In this document: positions 1-8,825 of the stretch, piece after piece
Numbering within the stretch: the first letter of the stretch is position 1
Layout: every line of letters begins with the position of its first letter
Assembly (NCBI GenBank): GCA_013822735.1
Contig: PNKZ01000009.1
Coordinates: 1-64,000 of the forward strand
Direction: 5' to 3'
DNA from: Pirellula sp.
GTDB taxonomy: Bacteria; Planctomycetota; Planctomycetia; Pirellulales; PNKZ01
DNA: 64,000 nt
The notes under the pieces: model-generated
The model's database searches: none
The model's input: the letters and a program-made list of their open reading frames with translations, nothing else
Told to the model about the DNA's origin: nothing
Position numbers and translations under genes: made by a program

Positions 1-231
1 GGCCCCGCGCCGCTGCTCGGCCAACGTCCCCAGCGCATCCCGATCCAATCGCTCGATCGCACCCGAAGCGTCCACACGAACGCCGCCGACGGCGCTACTG
101 GCGAGGCCTACGCAGCCGTGCGATCTGGAAACAGGTGCTATCGAGGTTTCAAAATACAGCGATGCGGTGACGACGGCCGTCGCTAAGCAAATGGGTAAAA
201 GCGAGCGAAGACGTAGTCGAAACTCGATCAT
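1..231 (-). CDS. N-terminus of a secreted protein, cut by the window edge (possibly DUF1598-like)
   Basis: An open minus-strand frame begins with ATG at 231-229 and runs off the left edge, giving 77 codons. GGCGGAG lies about 10 nt before the ATG, a good Shine-Dalgarno, and an in-frame TGA lies a little further upstream, so this is the only plausible ATG. The N-terminus has several arginines (MIEFRLRLRS) followed by a hydrophobic stretch (LLPICLATAVVTASLYF), read as a signal peptide or membrane anchor. Later comes a GGVRVDASGAIERLD segment. Planctomycete DUF1598 proteins have similar 'GV-VD-G' segments, but this assignment is from memory and weak. The gene itself is well supported; its function is not known. 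Confidence 0.6.
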   Translation of the reverse strand, partial: MIEFRLRLRSLLPICLATAVVTASLYFETSIAPVSRSHGCVGLASSAVGGVRVDASGAIERLDRDALGTLAEQRRGA

Positions 232-501
232 AAAAGGACTTCTCCGCCTAAAAACGCGCTTTCATCGCATGGTTCCCCACATGCGGAGGATGCGATATTA
301 CGAAAATGTCATCGTATTTATGCGAGTTGAGAGTGGCAACAAAATTGCCAGTTTTTCGCTGACGCTTCCTGTTGCTTGACGACGACGTGTGCGGAAACGA
401 CACAGAATCGATCGCCGGATCCCGAGTTACGTCGGTTGAAATAGCGAGATGCTCCCGCGCTTCAAGCAAGAGCTGGGCACTGATCACGAATCAACCGTGA
501 A

Positions 502-1797
502 TCAACTCACGGTAAACGTCACCGATTCGATCGTCGCATGACCTGACTTGCGGAATGGTCGGGGCATGGGCTGCGCGCGGCCTTGGGCGTCGATGGAGCG
601 GCAGCGGAAGACGTACTTGCCGGCGGGCAGGCCCGGCAGCACGGCGGCCCAGTGGGCGTTCGTAAGTCGCATCGGCCACGACTTCGGTCGGCCCGCGACG
701 TTGAAGCCGTGGGTGTGCGGCGGGAGCTTGCCGTCGGGCAGCGCGCTCCAATTTGTCGGCGCGGGCAAGAGTTCGGCCACGACCCACGGGGCTGTGAGGA
801 AGTACGGGTCACCCTCCGGCCGTGGCTTATCGGCGGGCTCGATCGAGACTTCGACCTTGGTGAGCCCCGAAATGCCGACTTGCGCGTAACCCGAAACGGC
901 GATCGGCTTGCCGGCCTGCACGTTGTCCGGCGGAGCGAGCGCCGCGGCGAACGTTTTGAGCGGACTATCGACGTCGTTGTTCTGCTCGGCGTACGTGTCG
1001 TTGGCGTGCGCAAGGTTCGTGAGCACGACGTGCGTCAGCCATTTGATCGACTTGAAGCCGTACGCCTCGGGAACGACGATCCGCACCGGTCCGCCGCGCT
1101 CGGGGTCGAGCCATTGGCCGTTGAGCTTGTAGCAAAGAATTACCGGCGGCAGATCGAAAGGGTCTTCCAGCACGCGCCCGATCGGGAGCGAGCTGCGAAA
1201 CATTTGTTTGGGATCGTCGTTGTGATAGCCGTAGTAAAACACGCGGCGCAGATTTTCGCGCGGTTTTGTGAGCCATACCACTTCGCGTAGGGGAACGCCT
1301 TCCCACAGGCCCATGCCGAGCGGACAGCCGACGTTCAAGCAGGTCATTACCTTTGCGAAGCGAACCGCGTGCTTCTCGCCGAGCTTCAGCAGGGCCGCGA
1401 AATCGAGCGCCGTGCCGTCGGCCTTCGTCAGTTCTTCGCCGAGCTTGGCGCGGTTGTCGGGATCAGAGAGCACTTCGAGGCGCCAAGTATCGCGCGTCAG
1501 TCCGACTTCGCGGCGCTTCTCTTCGGGCAACGAATGCGGTACCGGCTTGCCGCGCGAGACGTCACGAAAATCTTCCGTCGGCGTGAAGTACGGCTCGCCG
1601 CGCGCGCCGGCTTTCTCGGGCTTCGCGCGCTTCCCTGGCTTGGGCTCTTGCTTGGTATCGGGAGCCTGCGCGGCTGGTGGAGCGGTCGGCTTATCGTCGG
1701 CCCGCACCGTACCGAGCGCCGAAGCAGCGATGCCTGCTTTTAGGAAGTAGCGCCGCGTAAGTTGGAAGTGTTCCGCGAGAAAGTCGTTGCGACGCAT
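502..1797 (-). CDS. Sulfite-oxidase-like molybdopterin oxidoreductase, Tat-exported
   Basis: A 431-residue protein of the sulfite oxidase/YedY superfamily. The N-terminus has a twin-arginine signal (LTRRYFLKAG, residues 13-22), so the folded cofactor-loaded enzyme should be exported. A proline/lysine/alanine-rich linker (about 35-65) precedes the molybdopterin domain. Cys153 in MTCLNVGCPLG followed by LWEGVPLREVV fits the family's molybdenum-ligand region, and YGFKSIKWL (about 246-253) matches the conserved substrate/cofactor loop. The C-terminal 130 residues resemble the Ig-like dimerisation domain (VSGYAQVG..GLTKVEVSIE). The physiological substrate cannot be read from sequence; sulfite is the family archetype. 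No haem domain is present, so the electron acceptor is a separate protein. The neighbouring genes do not form an obvious operon with it. Confidence 0.88.
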   Translation of the reverse strand: MRRNDFLAEHFQLTRRYFLKAGIAASALGTVRADDKPTAPPAAQAPDTKQEPKPGKRAKPEKAGARGEPYFTPTEDFRDVSRGKPVPHSLPEEKRREVGLTRDTWRLEVLSDPDNRAKLGEELTKADGTALDFAALLKLGEKHAVRFAKVMTCLNVGCPLGMGLWEGVPLREVVWLTKPRENLRRVFYYGYHNDDPKQMFRSSLPIGRVLEDPFDLPPVILCYKLNGQWLDPERGGPVRIVVPEAYGFKSIKWLTHVVLTNLAHANDTYAEQNNDVDSPLKTFAAALAPPDNVQAGKPIAVSGYAQVGISGLTKVEVSIEPADKPRPEGDPYFLTAPWVVAELLPAPTNWSALPDGKLPPHTHGFNVAGRPKSWPMRLTNAHWAAVLPGLPAGKYVFRCRSIDAQGRAQPMPRPFRKSGHATIESVTFTVS

Positions 1798-1964
1798 GAC
1801 ACGACTCGTGAGAAAATGGTGACGCGCAATCTGACAAATCGACGCAATGTCGTCGAACTAAATATAGTTGAGCCGCGCGGGAGTTGCGCCGTACGATGTT
1901 CACTTCCCGCCTAGACATTCCCGCCTTTCTCTCCGTGGAGCCGTCGCTCACCCGCGACACACCA

Positions 1965-3419
1965 ATGCTGCGCCTATCTCGATATATTCCGCTCGCTCTC
2001 TCCCTCGCCGTGACCTTTGTCATCCTCCCGTTCCGCACACCCGAGTGTGCGGCCGCCGAACGCAAGCCGCTCCGCGCCGGGTGCGCCGCCGTCGATATCA
2101 CGCCCAAAGAATTCCCGCTCAACATGCCCGGCGGACGCAGCGTCAACATGGCCCACGGCGCTCATGATCCGTTGCACGCCCGGGCTCTGGTGCTCGAAGA
2201 CGGCGTCACGACTTTGGCGATGATGGTGATCGACAGCCTCGGTGCCGGGCCGGAGACGCTCGACGAAGCGAAGGCCGACGCGTCGAAGCGGTGCGGCATT
2301 CCGGTCGAGAATATGCTGATTTCGTCGACCCATACGCACAGCGGCCCTTCGTCAAACGGCCAAGAAGGACCGGCCGCCGCGTATCGCAAGATTTTCGTGA
2401 AGGGGATCGCAGACGCGATCGTGCAGGCGCACGCCGCGCTCGAGCCGGCGTCGATCGGCTCGGCCGCGCATCCGTTGCCGGAAGAAGTATTTAACCGACG
2501 TTGGTTTCTCAAGGCCGGAGCGATGCCGCTGAATCCGTACGGCAAGTTCGACGAAGTGAAGATGAACCCCGGCACCGATCCGGCCATTCTCGATCGGCCG
2601 GCCGGTCCGACCGATCCGGACGTCTCGATCATTTCGGTGCTGGATGCGAAGGGTCGTAAGCCGATCGCCGTCTTTGCGAACTACGCGTTGCACTATGTCG
2701 GTGGTGCGCCGGGCGGTTTGATGTCGGCCGACTACTTTGGCGAGTTTGCCCGCGTGATGCCTTCGCGGGTTCGCGGCCATGAGAAATTCGTAGCGATGAT
2801 GTCGAACGGCGCATCCGGCGACATCAACAACATTCCGTTCGGCGTCGGGCGTCCGCCGCGCGAGCCGTTTGAGCAAATTCGGATCGTCGCCCAAAAGGCG
2901 GCCGACGCCGCATGGACGGCCCGCAATAAGATCGCCAAGCACGAAACCGACGTGCAGCTCGGGATGCTCGAGCGCCCGATCACGTTGAAGCTTCGCAAGC
3001 CGACCGAAGAACAACTCGCCGCGGCTAAGGCGGTGCTGGCGATCAAGGACAAAGACAAGCTCGCGGCCCTGCCGAAACATGCCGAGCAGTATGCCCGCGG
3101 TGCCGTGGCGGCGGCCGAAGGAGAATCGACGCTGACGGTGAAGATCCAGGCCATTCGCATCGGCGATTTGGCCGTCTGCTGTATTCCTTTTGAAACCTTC
3201 TGCGAGATCGGGCTGGAGCTCAAAGACAAGAGCCCGCTCAAGCAGACGATCGTCGTGGGCCTGGCCAACGGTCGGCACGGCTACTTGCCGACGCCCCAGC
3301 AACATCGCTGGGGAGGTTACGAGACGTGGCTCGGCACCAATAAGGTGCAGGAGGATACGTCGGTGATTTTGGTGAAAAACTTGCTGGAGATGCTCGACGA
3401 GTTGAAGAGCGCCGAGTAA
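1965..3419 (+). CDS. Neutral/alkaline ceramidase-like N-terminal domain protein, secreted
   Basis: The reading frame is open from a TTG at 1884, but ATG 1965 begins a clear signal peptide (MLRLSRYIPLALSLAVTFVILPF, ending near ECAAAE), so that start is preferred (484 residues). No convincing Shine-Dalgarno decides it. After cleavage the protein begins with LRAGCAAVDITP and later has SSTHTHSGP and ALHYVGG, the signatures of the neutral/alkaline non-lysosomal ceramidase N-terminal family; the two histidines in THTHSG are family metal ligands. Planctomycetes carry many such paralogues, whose real substrates are mostly unknown, so 'ceramidase' is a family name rather than a proven activity. It ends in a hairpin that overlaps its stop codon and faces a convergent neighbour. 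Confidence 0.85.
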   Translation: MLRLSRYIPLALSLAVTFVILPFRTPECAAAERKPLRAGCAAVDITPKEFPLNMPGGRSVNMAHGAHDPLHARALVLEDGVTTLAMMVIDSLGAGPETLDEAKADASKRCGIPVENMLISSTHTHSGPSSNGQEGPAAAYRKIFVKGIADAIVQAHAALEPASIGSAAHPLPEEVFNRRWFLKAGAMPLNPYGKFDEVKMNPGTDPAILDRPAGPTDPDVSIISVLDAKGRKPIAVFANYALHYVGGAPGGLMSADYFGEFARVMPSRVRGHEKFVAMMSNGASGDINNIPFGVGRPPREPFEQIRIVAQKAADAAWTARNKIAKHETDVQLGMLERPITLKLRKPTEEQLAAAKAVLAIKDKDKLAALPKHAEQYARGAVAAAEGESTLTVKIQAIRIGDLAVCCIPFETFCEIGLELKDKSPLKQTIVVGLANGRHGYLPTPQQHRWGGYETWLGTNKVQEDTSVILVKNLLEMLDELKSAE

Positions 3420-3431
3420 CTCGGCGCTTTC
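3408..3431 (+). terminator. Hairpin terminator overlapping a stop codon
   Basis: AGCGCCGAG at 3408-3416 pairs perfectly with CTCGGCGCT at 3420-3428 across a three-base loop that is the TAA stop codon itself, followed by a short T run (TTTCCC). It lies in the 22-bp gap between convergent genes, so it may stop transcription from both sides, but the T run favours the plus strand. Confidence 0.6.
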
Positions 3432-3441
3432 CCGCTCACCG

Positions 3442-6400
3442 TTACTTCTTGAAGAGCTCGTGCTTCGGATCGCCGCCGGAGATTACGTAAGCGACGAGGT
3501 CCATGATCTCGTCGCGCTTCAAGAGATTGAGCAACGTCGTCGGCATGGCGGAGACCTTTGACTTCTCAATCGATTCGATTTCTTTGCGATCGATCCCCAC
3601 GCGTTGGTTCGGGTCGGTCAGGTCGGTGTTGAGCGTGAGCGAGTCGCCGCTGAGGTTGACGACGATACCCGTGTACTCCTTGCCGTAGTCGGTGACGACG
3701 ACGATCGTCGAGAACTGTTCGTTGATTTCCTTGCTCGGGTTGAGGATCTGATCGAGCAAATCGTGCGGCGAGTAACGCCGACCGGCCGCGCTCAGGTCGG
3801 GGCCCGTCATGCCTCCCTCGTTCGCAAAACGATGGCAGGCAAAGCAGCCGACGGCCGCGAACATTTTTCGGCCGTTTTCGAAATCGCGGTGCTTGAGTTC
3901 GGTCTGTGTGAGGGCCGAAAGTTCCTCAAGGGTCCAAGTCTTCGAGGGGCGGCCTTTGAATACTTCCGCCAAGTTTTCCAGCACCGGCTTCTTTACCGGC
4001 TTGCGGGCCAAGAGTTCGGCCATCCCCGTACGTTCGGCATCGGTGAGCGAGGCGACGGCGTCGTTGCGGATAAACTCCAAGAACTTTTCGAAGCTTGAGC
4101 CGCCGGTGAAACTGCCGGCCTTGAGGAACCATTCGAAGTACTGCTTGTGCAGTTCCGGGGTCCAGCCGGCCTTCACAAAGCGGATCGAGCGGGCATACTC
4201 GATCTGTTCTTCTTGGGTCGAGGCGGCGGCCATCAAGGCCAGAGCCTTTGCGGCGACCGTCGGCGATTGCAAGAAGCCGAGCGTTTCGCAGAGCTCCCAG
4301 TTGAGCTCAAACGACTTCGCGGGAAATTGCGGGTCAAGTTGGGCCAGTAACTTCGCGACGCCGGCGTCATCCGGCTTGCCGAAGCGGTTCAGCACGATCT
4401 CCGCCGTGCGGACGTGCGTGAGCTGCTGCTCGTGGTTGAGCTTCGCGAAGTCGATGGCCGTGAGCGCCGCGAGGATCTTGTCGCGCAGGGCCGTATCGAC
4501 CGGCGGATCGGTCGGCCGGCGATGCGTCGGGCAGATGCCGCCGACGCGCGCTAGCGCCATCAGCGCCTCGAGCTGAATCGCCGGGTCTTTCTCCGTCAGA
4601 GCGCGCTCGCTCCACGTGGCCATCGGCTGATGTTCGACGGCCGTGCGGGCCGCCCAACGAATGAAGCGGTCGGTATGCCCGAGGTATGGCCAGGCGGTGT
4701 CGACGGCCGTGGAATCTTGCTTGCCGTGGAAGGCTTCCAGCCGATGACGCAGCGTGCGCAGTTCGGAGTTGTTCGGCACGTACGGGGCAGGGGAGGTGTC
4801 TTCCGTGCCGGTGTAGGTGACGCGGTAAACGCCCGATTGCACGCGGCGTCCGCCGATGGTGAAGTACATCGCGCCGTCTTGCGGATGGACGATGGCGTCG
4901 GTGATCGGCAGCGGCGCGCCGGTGATGAACTCTTCCTTCGTCGCGGTGTAGCTCGCCCCTTGCGGCTGCAAATGCACGGCGTAGAGCTTGCCCCACGACC
5001 AATCGAGTACGTAGAGCGCGTTCTGGTATTTATGTGGAAACTTCGCACCGTAGCCCATGGTGACGCCGGTCGGCGAGCCGGGGCCGATGTTGAGCGTGGC
5101 CGGGAGATTGTCGGGATAAAACTCGGGGCGCTTGCCGGCGCCGTTGCGCCAGCCGAACTCCGCGCCGCTCACGACGTGGTTGACGCGCGTCGGCCGGTAC
5201 CACGACGTGTTGTAGTCGTATTCCATATCGGCATCGTAGGTGAAGAGTTCGCCGTCGCGGTCGAACGCCGCGTCGAAGATATTGCGGAAGCCCGAGGCGA
5301 CCGCCTCGAATTGTTTGCCGTCGAGCGAGATGCGATAGATGATGCCACCGGGCGCCCACACGCCGACATTGTGTCCGCGGCCGTCGGGCATGCGCGTGAG
5401 AATATGATCTTCGCCCCAGATCGCCGGCACGGGCGAAGTCGGCGCCCGTTCGGTCGGCTTCGTGTTGTTGCCGGTGATCAGATAGAACGACTTCTTATCC
5501 GGCGCGAGCAACACGGCATGCACGCCGTGGTCGCCGTGGGCGTCCATCTCGCGCAATAGCTCGACCTTGTCGAGCATGTCGTCGCCGTCGCTATCGGAGA
5601 TGCGATAGAAACCGCTGGGAATTTTGCGCTCGTAATCGTTCACGCCGACGTACAGCGCGTCGAAGGCCCACACCATGCCGTTGACCGCGCGGATGTCGGC
5701 CGGCACCTTTTGCACGGTTGATGGATCGAGCGGCTTGCCGGGCGCGGGGGGAGCGAAGCGATACAGTCCGCCGTATTGATCGCTAACGAGGATGCGTCCC
5801 TTGCCGTCTGTGCAGAGGTTGACCCAGGAACCTTGCTCGACGCCGGGTACGCTGTAAAGCAGCTCGACCTTAAAGCCTTTGGCGGCGGCGATCTTGTCGA
5901 TGGGCGTCGCCTTGTTGGCCTTCACCGCCGGGCCGACGGTCGTGGGACGCGGCTTTTTGGCGGGCTTTTTATCGGCAGGCCTCGCGGGATCCTTCACCCC
6001 TTTCGAGCCGCCGGCCTTCGGCTTCGCATCCGGATCTTTCACGCCTTGCGCTTTGCCGACCTCCGGCTTCGCCTCGGGCGCACCTTTCTTCGGTGCCGGC
6101 GCTTTCTTGCCCGCGCCGGCTTTTCCGGGTTGGGCTTTCTTCGGTGCCGGCTTCCCAATCTTCTTCGCATCCGCCGGAATCATGCTCGCGTCGAACGCAG
6201 CGACTGCCGTGTCCGGCAAGTCCTTTAACAAAACTTCTTTCACTTGCACGCGCATCGCCGGGCCGCGGTGTACTTGAATCGCCAACAGGCCTGCGAGGTC
6301 TTGCTCCTTCGCGTCGAAATCAAAAATCTCGGCGGTCACTTGGCCGTTGAGCTTGTGCGTCAAGTGGCTGCCTTGCGCAATCACCGTGTATTCGTTCCAC

Positions 6401-6897
6401 GCGGCCGTGTCGGCTTCGACCGGCTTGCGTTCCGCCGTGAGGTAGCGAACTCCTTGCGGATCGGCGACGACGGTCTGGCCATTTTGCGCCACGATGCCCC
6501 GGCCGCGCTCGTCGTAGAGCATGGCGTTGTTCGGCGCGGCCGGATGGATGTCGCACTGATACCCGCCGATCGACCAAGGGCCGACGTCCGTGAGTTCCTT
6601 GCTGCGGTATTGAAGGCCCGTATTGTTGCCCGTCACGCGGGCCGTCACGCGGAGCTCGAAGTTTTTAAGCGTGCCGCCGCGCCAGATGAGAAACTGGTTG
6701 TACGCCAGATGCTCCGGTCCGTTCGTCTTGCCGGTGATGGCGCCTTCTTCCACGGACCACAGTTCGGGATTGCCTTCCCAACCGGTGAGGTCTTTGCCGT
6801 TGAAGAGCGGGCGGAAGCCATCTTCGGCGTGCAGCGTTTGCGCGGCGACGATGAGCGAGAACAGAGCGAGAGCCAGGGAAAGTGCGAAGCGCTTCAT
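3442..6897 (-). CDS. DUF1080 + PVC-type dehydrogenase + cytochrome c fusion, secreted
   Basis: A very large (1151 residues) secreted multidomain protein. Residues 1-24 are a signal peptide. Residues about 25-230 form a DUF1080 domain (3-keto-disaccharide hydrolase/LamG-like fold; LFNGKDLTGW is the typical opening). A low-complexity Lys/Pro/Ala/Gly linker follows (about 240-330). Residues about 335-700 resemble the glucose/sorbosone-dehydrogenase-like beta-propeller of Pirellula/Verrucomicrobium membrane-bound dehydrogenases. A helical, HEAT-like section follows, then a C-terminal cytochrome c domain with CFACH (Cys1018-His1022) as the haem site and a likely axial methionine in SAMPTT near 1118. 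The architecture suggests oxidation of a carbohydrate-type substrate at the cell surface with electrons passed to the attached haem. Substrate unknown. Confidence 0.85.
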   Translation of the reverse strand: MKRFALSLALALFSLIVAAQTLHAEDGFRPLFNGKDLTGWEGNPELWSVEEGAITGKTNGPEHLAYNQFLIWRGGTLKNFELRVTARVTGNNTGLQYRSKELTDVGPWSIGGYQCDIHPAAPNNAMLYDERGRGIVAQNGQTVVADPQGVRYLTAERKPVEADTAAWNEYTVIAQGSHLTHKLNGQVTAEIFDFDAKEQDLAGLLAIQVHRGPAMRVQVKEVLLKDLPDTAVAAFDASMIPADAKKIGKPAPKKAQPGKAGAGKKAPAPKKGAPEAKPEVGKAQGVKDPDAKPKAGGSKGVKDPARPADKKPAKKPRPTTVGPAVKANKATPIDKIAAAKGFKVELLYSVPGVEQGSWVNLCTDGKGRILVSDQYGGLYRFAPPAPGKPLDPSTVQKVPADIRAVNGMVWAFDALYVGVNDYERKIPSGFYRISDSDGDDMLDKVELLREMDAHGDHGVHAVLLAPDKKSFYLITGNNTKPTERAPTSPVPAIWGEDHILTRMPDGRGHNVGVWAPGGIIYRISLDGKQFEAVASGFRNIFDAAFDRDGELFTYDADMEYDYNTSWYRPTRVNHVVSGAEFGWRNGAGKRPEFYPDNLPATLNIGPGSPTGVTMGYGAKFPHKYQNALYVLDWSWGKLYAVHLQPQGASYTATKEEFITGAPLPITDAIVHPQDGAMYFTIGGRRVQSGVYRVTYTGTEDTSPAPYVPNNSELRTLRHRLEAFHGKQDSTAVDTAWPYLGHTDRFIRWAARTAVEHQPMATWSERALTEKDPAIQLEALMALARVGGICPTHRRPTDPPVDTALRDKILAALTAIDFAKLNHEQQLTHVRTAEIVLNRFGKPDDAGVAKLLAQLDPQFPAKSFELNWELCETLGFLQSPTVAAKALALMAAASTQEEQIEYARSIRFVKAGWTPELHKQYFEWFLKAGSFTGGSSFEKFLEFIRNDAVASLTDAERTGMAELLARKPVKKPVLENLAEVFKGRPSKTWTLEELSALTQTELKHRDFENGRKMFAAVGCFACHRFANEGGMTGPDLSAAGRRYSPHDLLDQILNPSKEINEQFSTIVVVTDYGKEYTGIVVNLSGDSLTLNTDLTDPNQRVGIDRKEIESIEKSKVSAMPTTLLNLLKRDEIMDLVAYVISGGDPKHELFKK

Positions 6898-7119
6898 AAA
6901 GCTGATGCCAACGAGGGAGGGTTGCAGTAGGTAGGAACAAGCGGTAGGCGAACCGTTCAGAATAGCCTAGCGGGGCACGGTTTTCACTAGGTGGGGCTTT
7001 TGAGTTCCGGAGTTCGCCGCCGCGCCGCGCGAAATATCGACCTCCCTCAATGAAACGCCCCGGCTTGCGCATCTGTCTTGAGGCTCTCGCACGACGTGCA
7101 TTCAATAAAGCGGTCACTT

Positions 7120-8733
7120 ATGCGTTGTCTGACTATTGGTTTCGTCGCCCTCCTCACATTCGCCGCGCCGCTGCAAGCCGCCGAGCCGTGGAACTTACTC
7201 GTCATCACGATGGACGACCTGAGCTGCGATTCCGTCGGCGCGTTTGGCTGCAAGCTCGCCGATACGACGCCGAACATCGATCGCCTCGCCGCCGAAGGCT
7301 TGCGCTTCGCGCATGCTCACGTGCAAGTGGGCAATTGCATGCCGTCGCGCAATGTGATGTTCTCCGGCAAGTACCCTCACAACAATCAAGTGGAAGGTTT
7401 CTACATGGTGCGCGAGCCGGGCTATCCGGTGCTCATCGACTTCTTGAAGGAGGCCGGCTACTACACGGCGATTCGCGGCAAAGCGTCGCACACCACACCG
7501 TACACGCGCTATCCTGCCTGGAGCGCTTCGCTCGATTTTCTGCCCGACGCCACGGCCGCCGACCCGAAGAACGCGCCGTCGTATTACGCGTCGACCAAGC
7601 AGGGGATCGACGCCGCACGGAAGGCCGGTAAGCCGTTCTACTTGAACATGAACGTTTCCGATCCGCATAAACCGTTCTTCAACGAAGGGAAGCGGCCCGA
7701 CCGCAACCAGCCGACGCGCGTCTTCACGGCCGACGAAGTGCCGATCCCCGGGTTCCTCTTCGACGATCCGCAGGTACGTGTGGAACTGACGCAATACTAT
7801 TCTTCCGTGCGGCGCGGCGACGACGGCGTCGGCTTCGTGCTCAAGGCGTTGGAAGAGTCGGGCCTCGCCGAGCGCACCGTCGTGGTGTTTCTCTCCGATC
7901 ACGGGATGCCGCTTCCCTTTGCGAAGACGCAGCTCTACTACCACAGCACGCACACGCCGCTCATCGTGCGTTGGCCCGGCGTCACGAAGCCCGGCGCTGT
8001 CGACGACAAGCACCTCGTGTCGGCGGTCGACCTGACGCCGACGCTGTTAGACGTCGTCGGCATCAAGCCCGCGGAAGGTGCGAAGCAGCCGAGCTTCGAC
8101 GGCCGAAGCTTCGAGCCGCTCTTGCGCGGCGCGTCGCAAGACGGTCGCGACATGATCGTCGCGGAATACAACGAAAACGCCGGCGGCTTCCGCCACCCGA
8201 TGCGGGCCGTCGTCACGCGCGACTTCGGCTATATCTTCAATCCCTGGTCGAACGGCAAGCGCAAGATGGCGACTGCCACCAAGGGCACGATCACGTATCG
8301 ACGCATGCTCGCCTTGGGTCCGCAGAATCCCGAGATCGCGGCCCGACTCGACCTGTTTGAACATCGCGTGCCGGAGGAACTGTATCAATACTCCGCCGAT
8401 CCCGACGCGCGGAACAATCTCGTGAAGAGCGAGTCGCATCAGGCCGACTATGCACGACTCACCGCGGCGCTGGAAGCCTGGATGGTGCAGACGGGCGACC
8501 CGATGCTGGAAGTGTTCCGCGGCCGCGCCGACCCGACCGTGCGCGAAGCGTACATGGCAAAGGTGGAAGCGGAAGCCGCGGCCCGGAAGTCGGGGCGCAC
8601 GAAGGTTTCCGAAGAAGGAGAGGAAGCGACGCCGGCCAAACCAAAGAAACGCCAAGCGGCTAAGAAGCGGCCTCAACAAGCTTCGCCGCAAGAGACGCCG
8701 GAATCAACGCCGATGCCGCGCGCAAAGAAGTAG
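7120..8733 (+). CDS. Secreted sulfatase (type I, formylglycine)
   Basis: A 537-residue sulfatase. The frame is open from a TTG at 7078, but ATG 7120 begins the signal peptide MRCLTIGFVALLTFAAPLQA and is preferred. Metal-binding MDD lies at 31-33. The maturation motif C73-M-P-S-R77 matches C-x-P-S-R, so Cys73 should become formylglycine. The SDHGMP segment supplies the second conserved Asp-His. The tail after about residue 485 is Lys/Ala/Pro-rich and probably disordered. The arrangement of motifs resembles heparan-sulfamidase-like sulfatases, which is only an impression. The substrate is probably a sulfated polysaccharide but cannot be specified. It is divergent from the large DUF1080 gene upstream. 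Confidence 0.92.
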   Translation: MRCLTIGFVALLTFAAPLQAAEPWNLLVITMDDLSCDSVGAFGCKLADTTPNIDRLAAEGLRFAHAHVQVGNCMPSRNVMFSGKYPHNNQVEGFYMVREPGYPVLIDFLKEAGYYTAIRGKASHTTPYTRYPAWSASLDFLPDATAADPKNAPSYYASTKQGIDAARKAGKPFYLNMNVSDPHKPFFNEGKRPDRNQPTRVFTADEVPIPGFLFDDPQVRVELTQYYSSVRRGDDGVGFVLKALEESGLAERTVVVFLSDHGMPLPFAKTQLYYHSTHTPLIVRWPGVTKPGAVDDKHLVSAVDLTPTLLDVVGIKPAEGAKQPSFDGRSFEPLLRGASQDGRDMIVAEYNENAGGFRHPMRAVVTRDFGYIFNPWSNGKRKMATATKGTITYRRMLALGPQNPEIAARLDLFEHRVPEELYQYSADPDARNNLVKSESHQADYARLTAALEAWMVQTGDPMLEVFRGRADPTVREAYMAKVEAEAAARKSGRTKVSEEGEEATPAKPKKRQAAKKRPQQASPQETPESTPMPRAKK

Positions 8734-8825
8734 CGGGCAGCGGTGGCATGATCCGCGGATCGCGATCCCAAATTTGTTCGACCGAGACGAGCGTTGGTTG
8801 AAGATCGACGCTTGAGTCGCTTGCG

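Noticed and set aside
167-487. Two short open frames (plus 167-379, minus 248-487)
   Set aside because: The first is antisense to the partial gene at 1-231; neither has a Shine-Dalgarno, domain or signal peptide.
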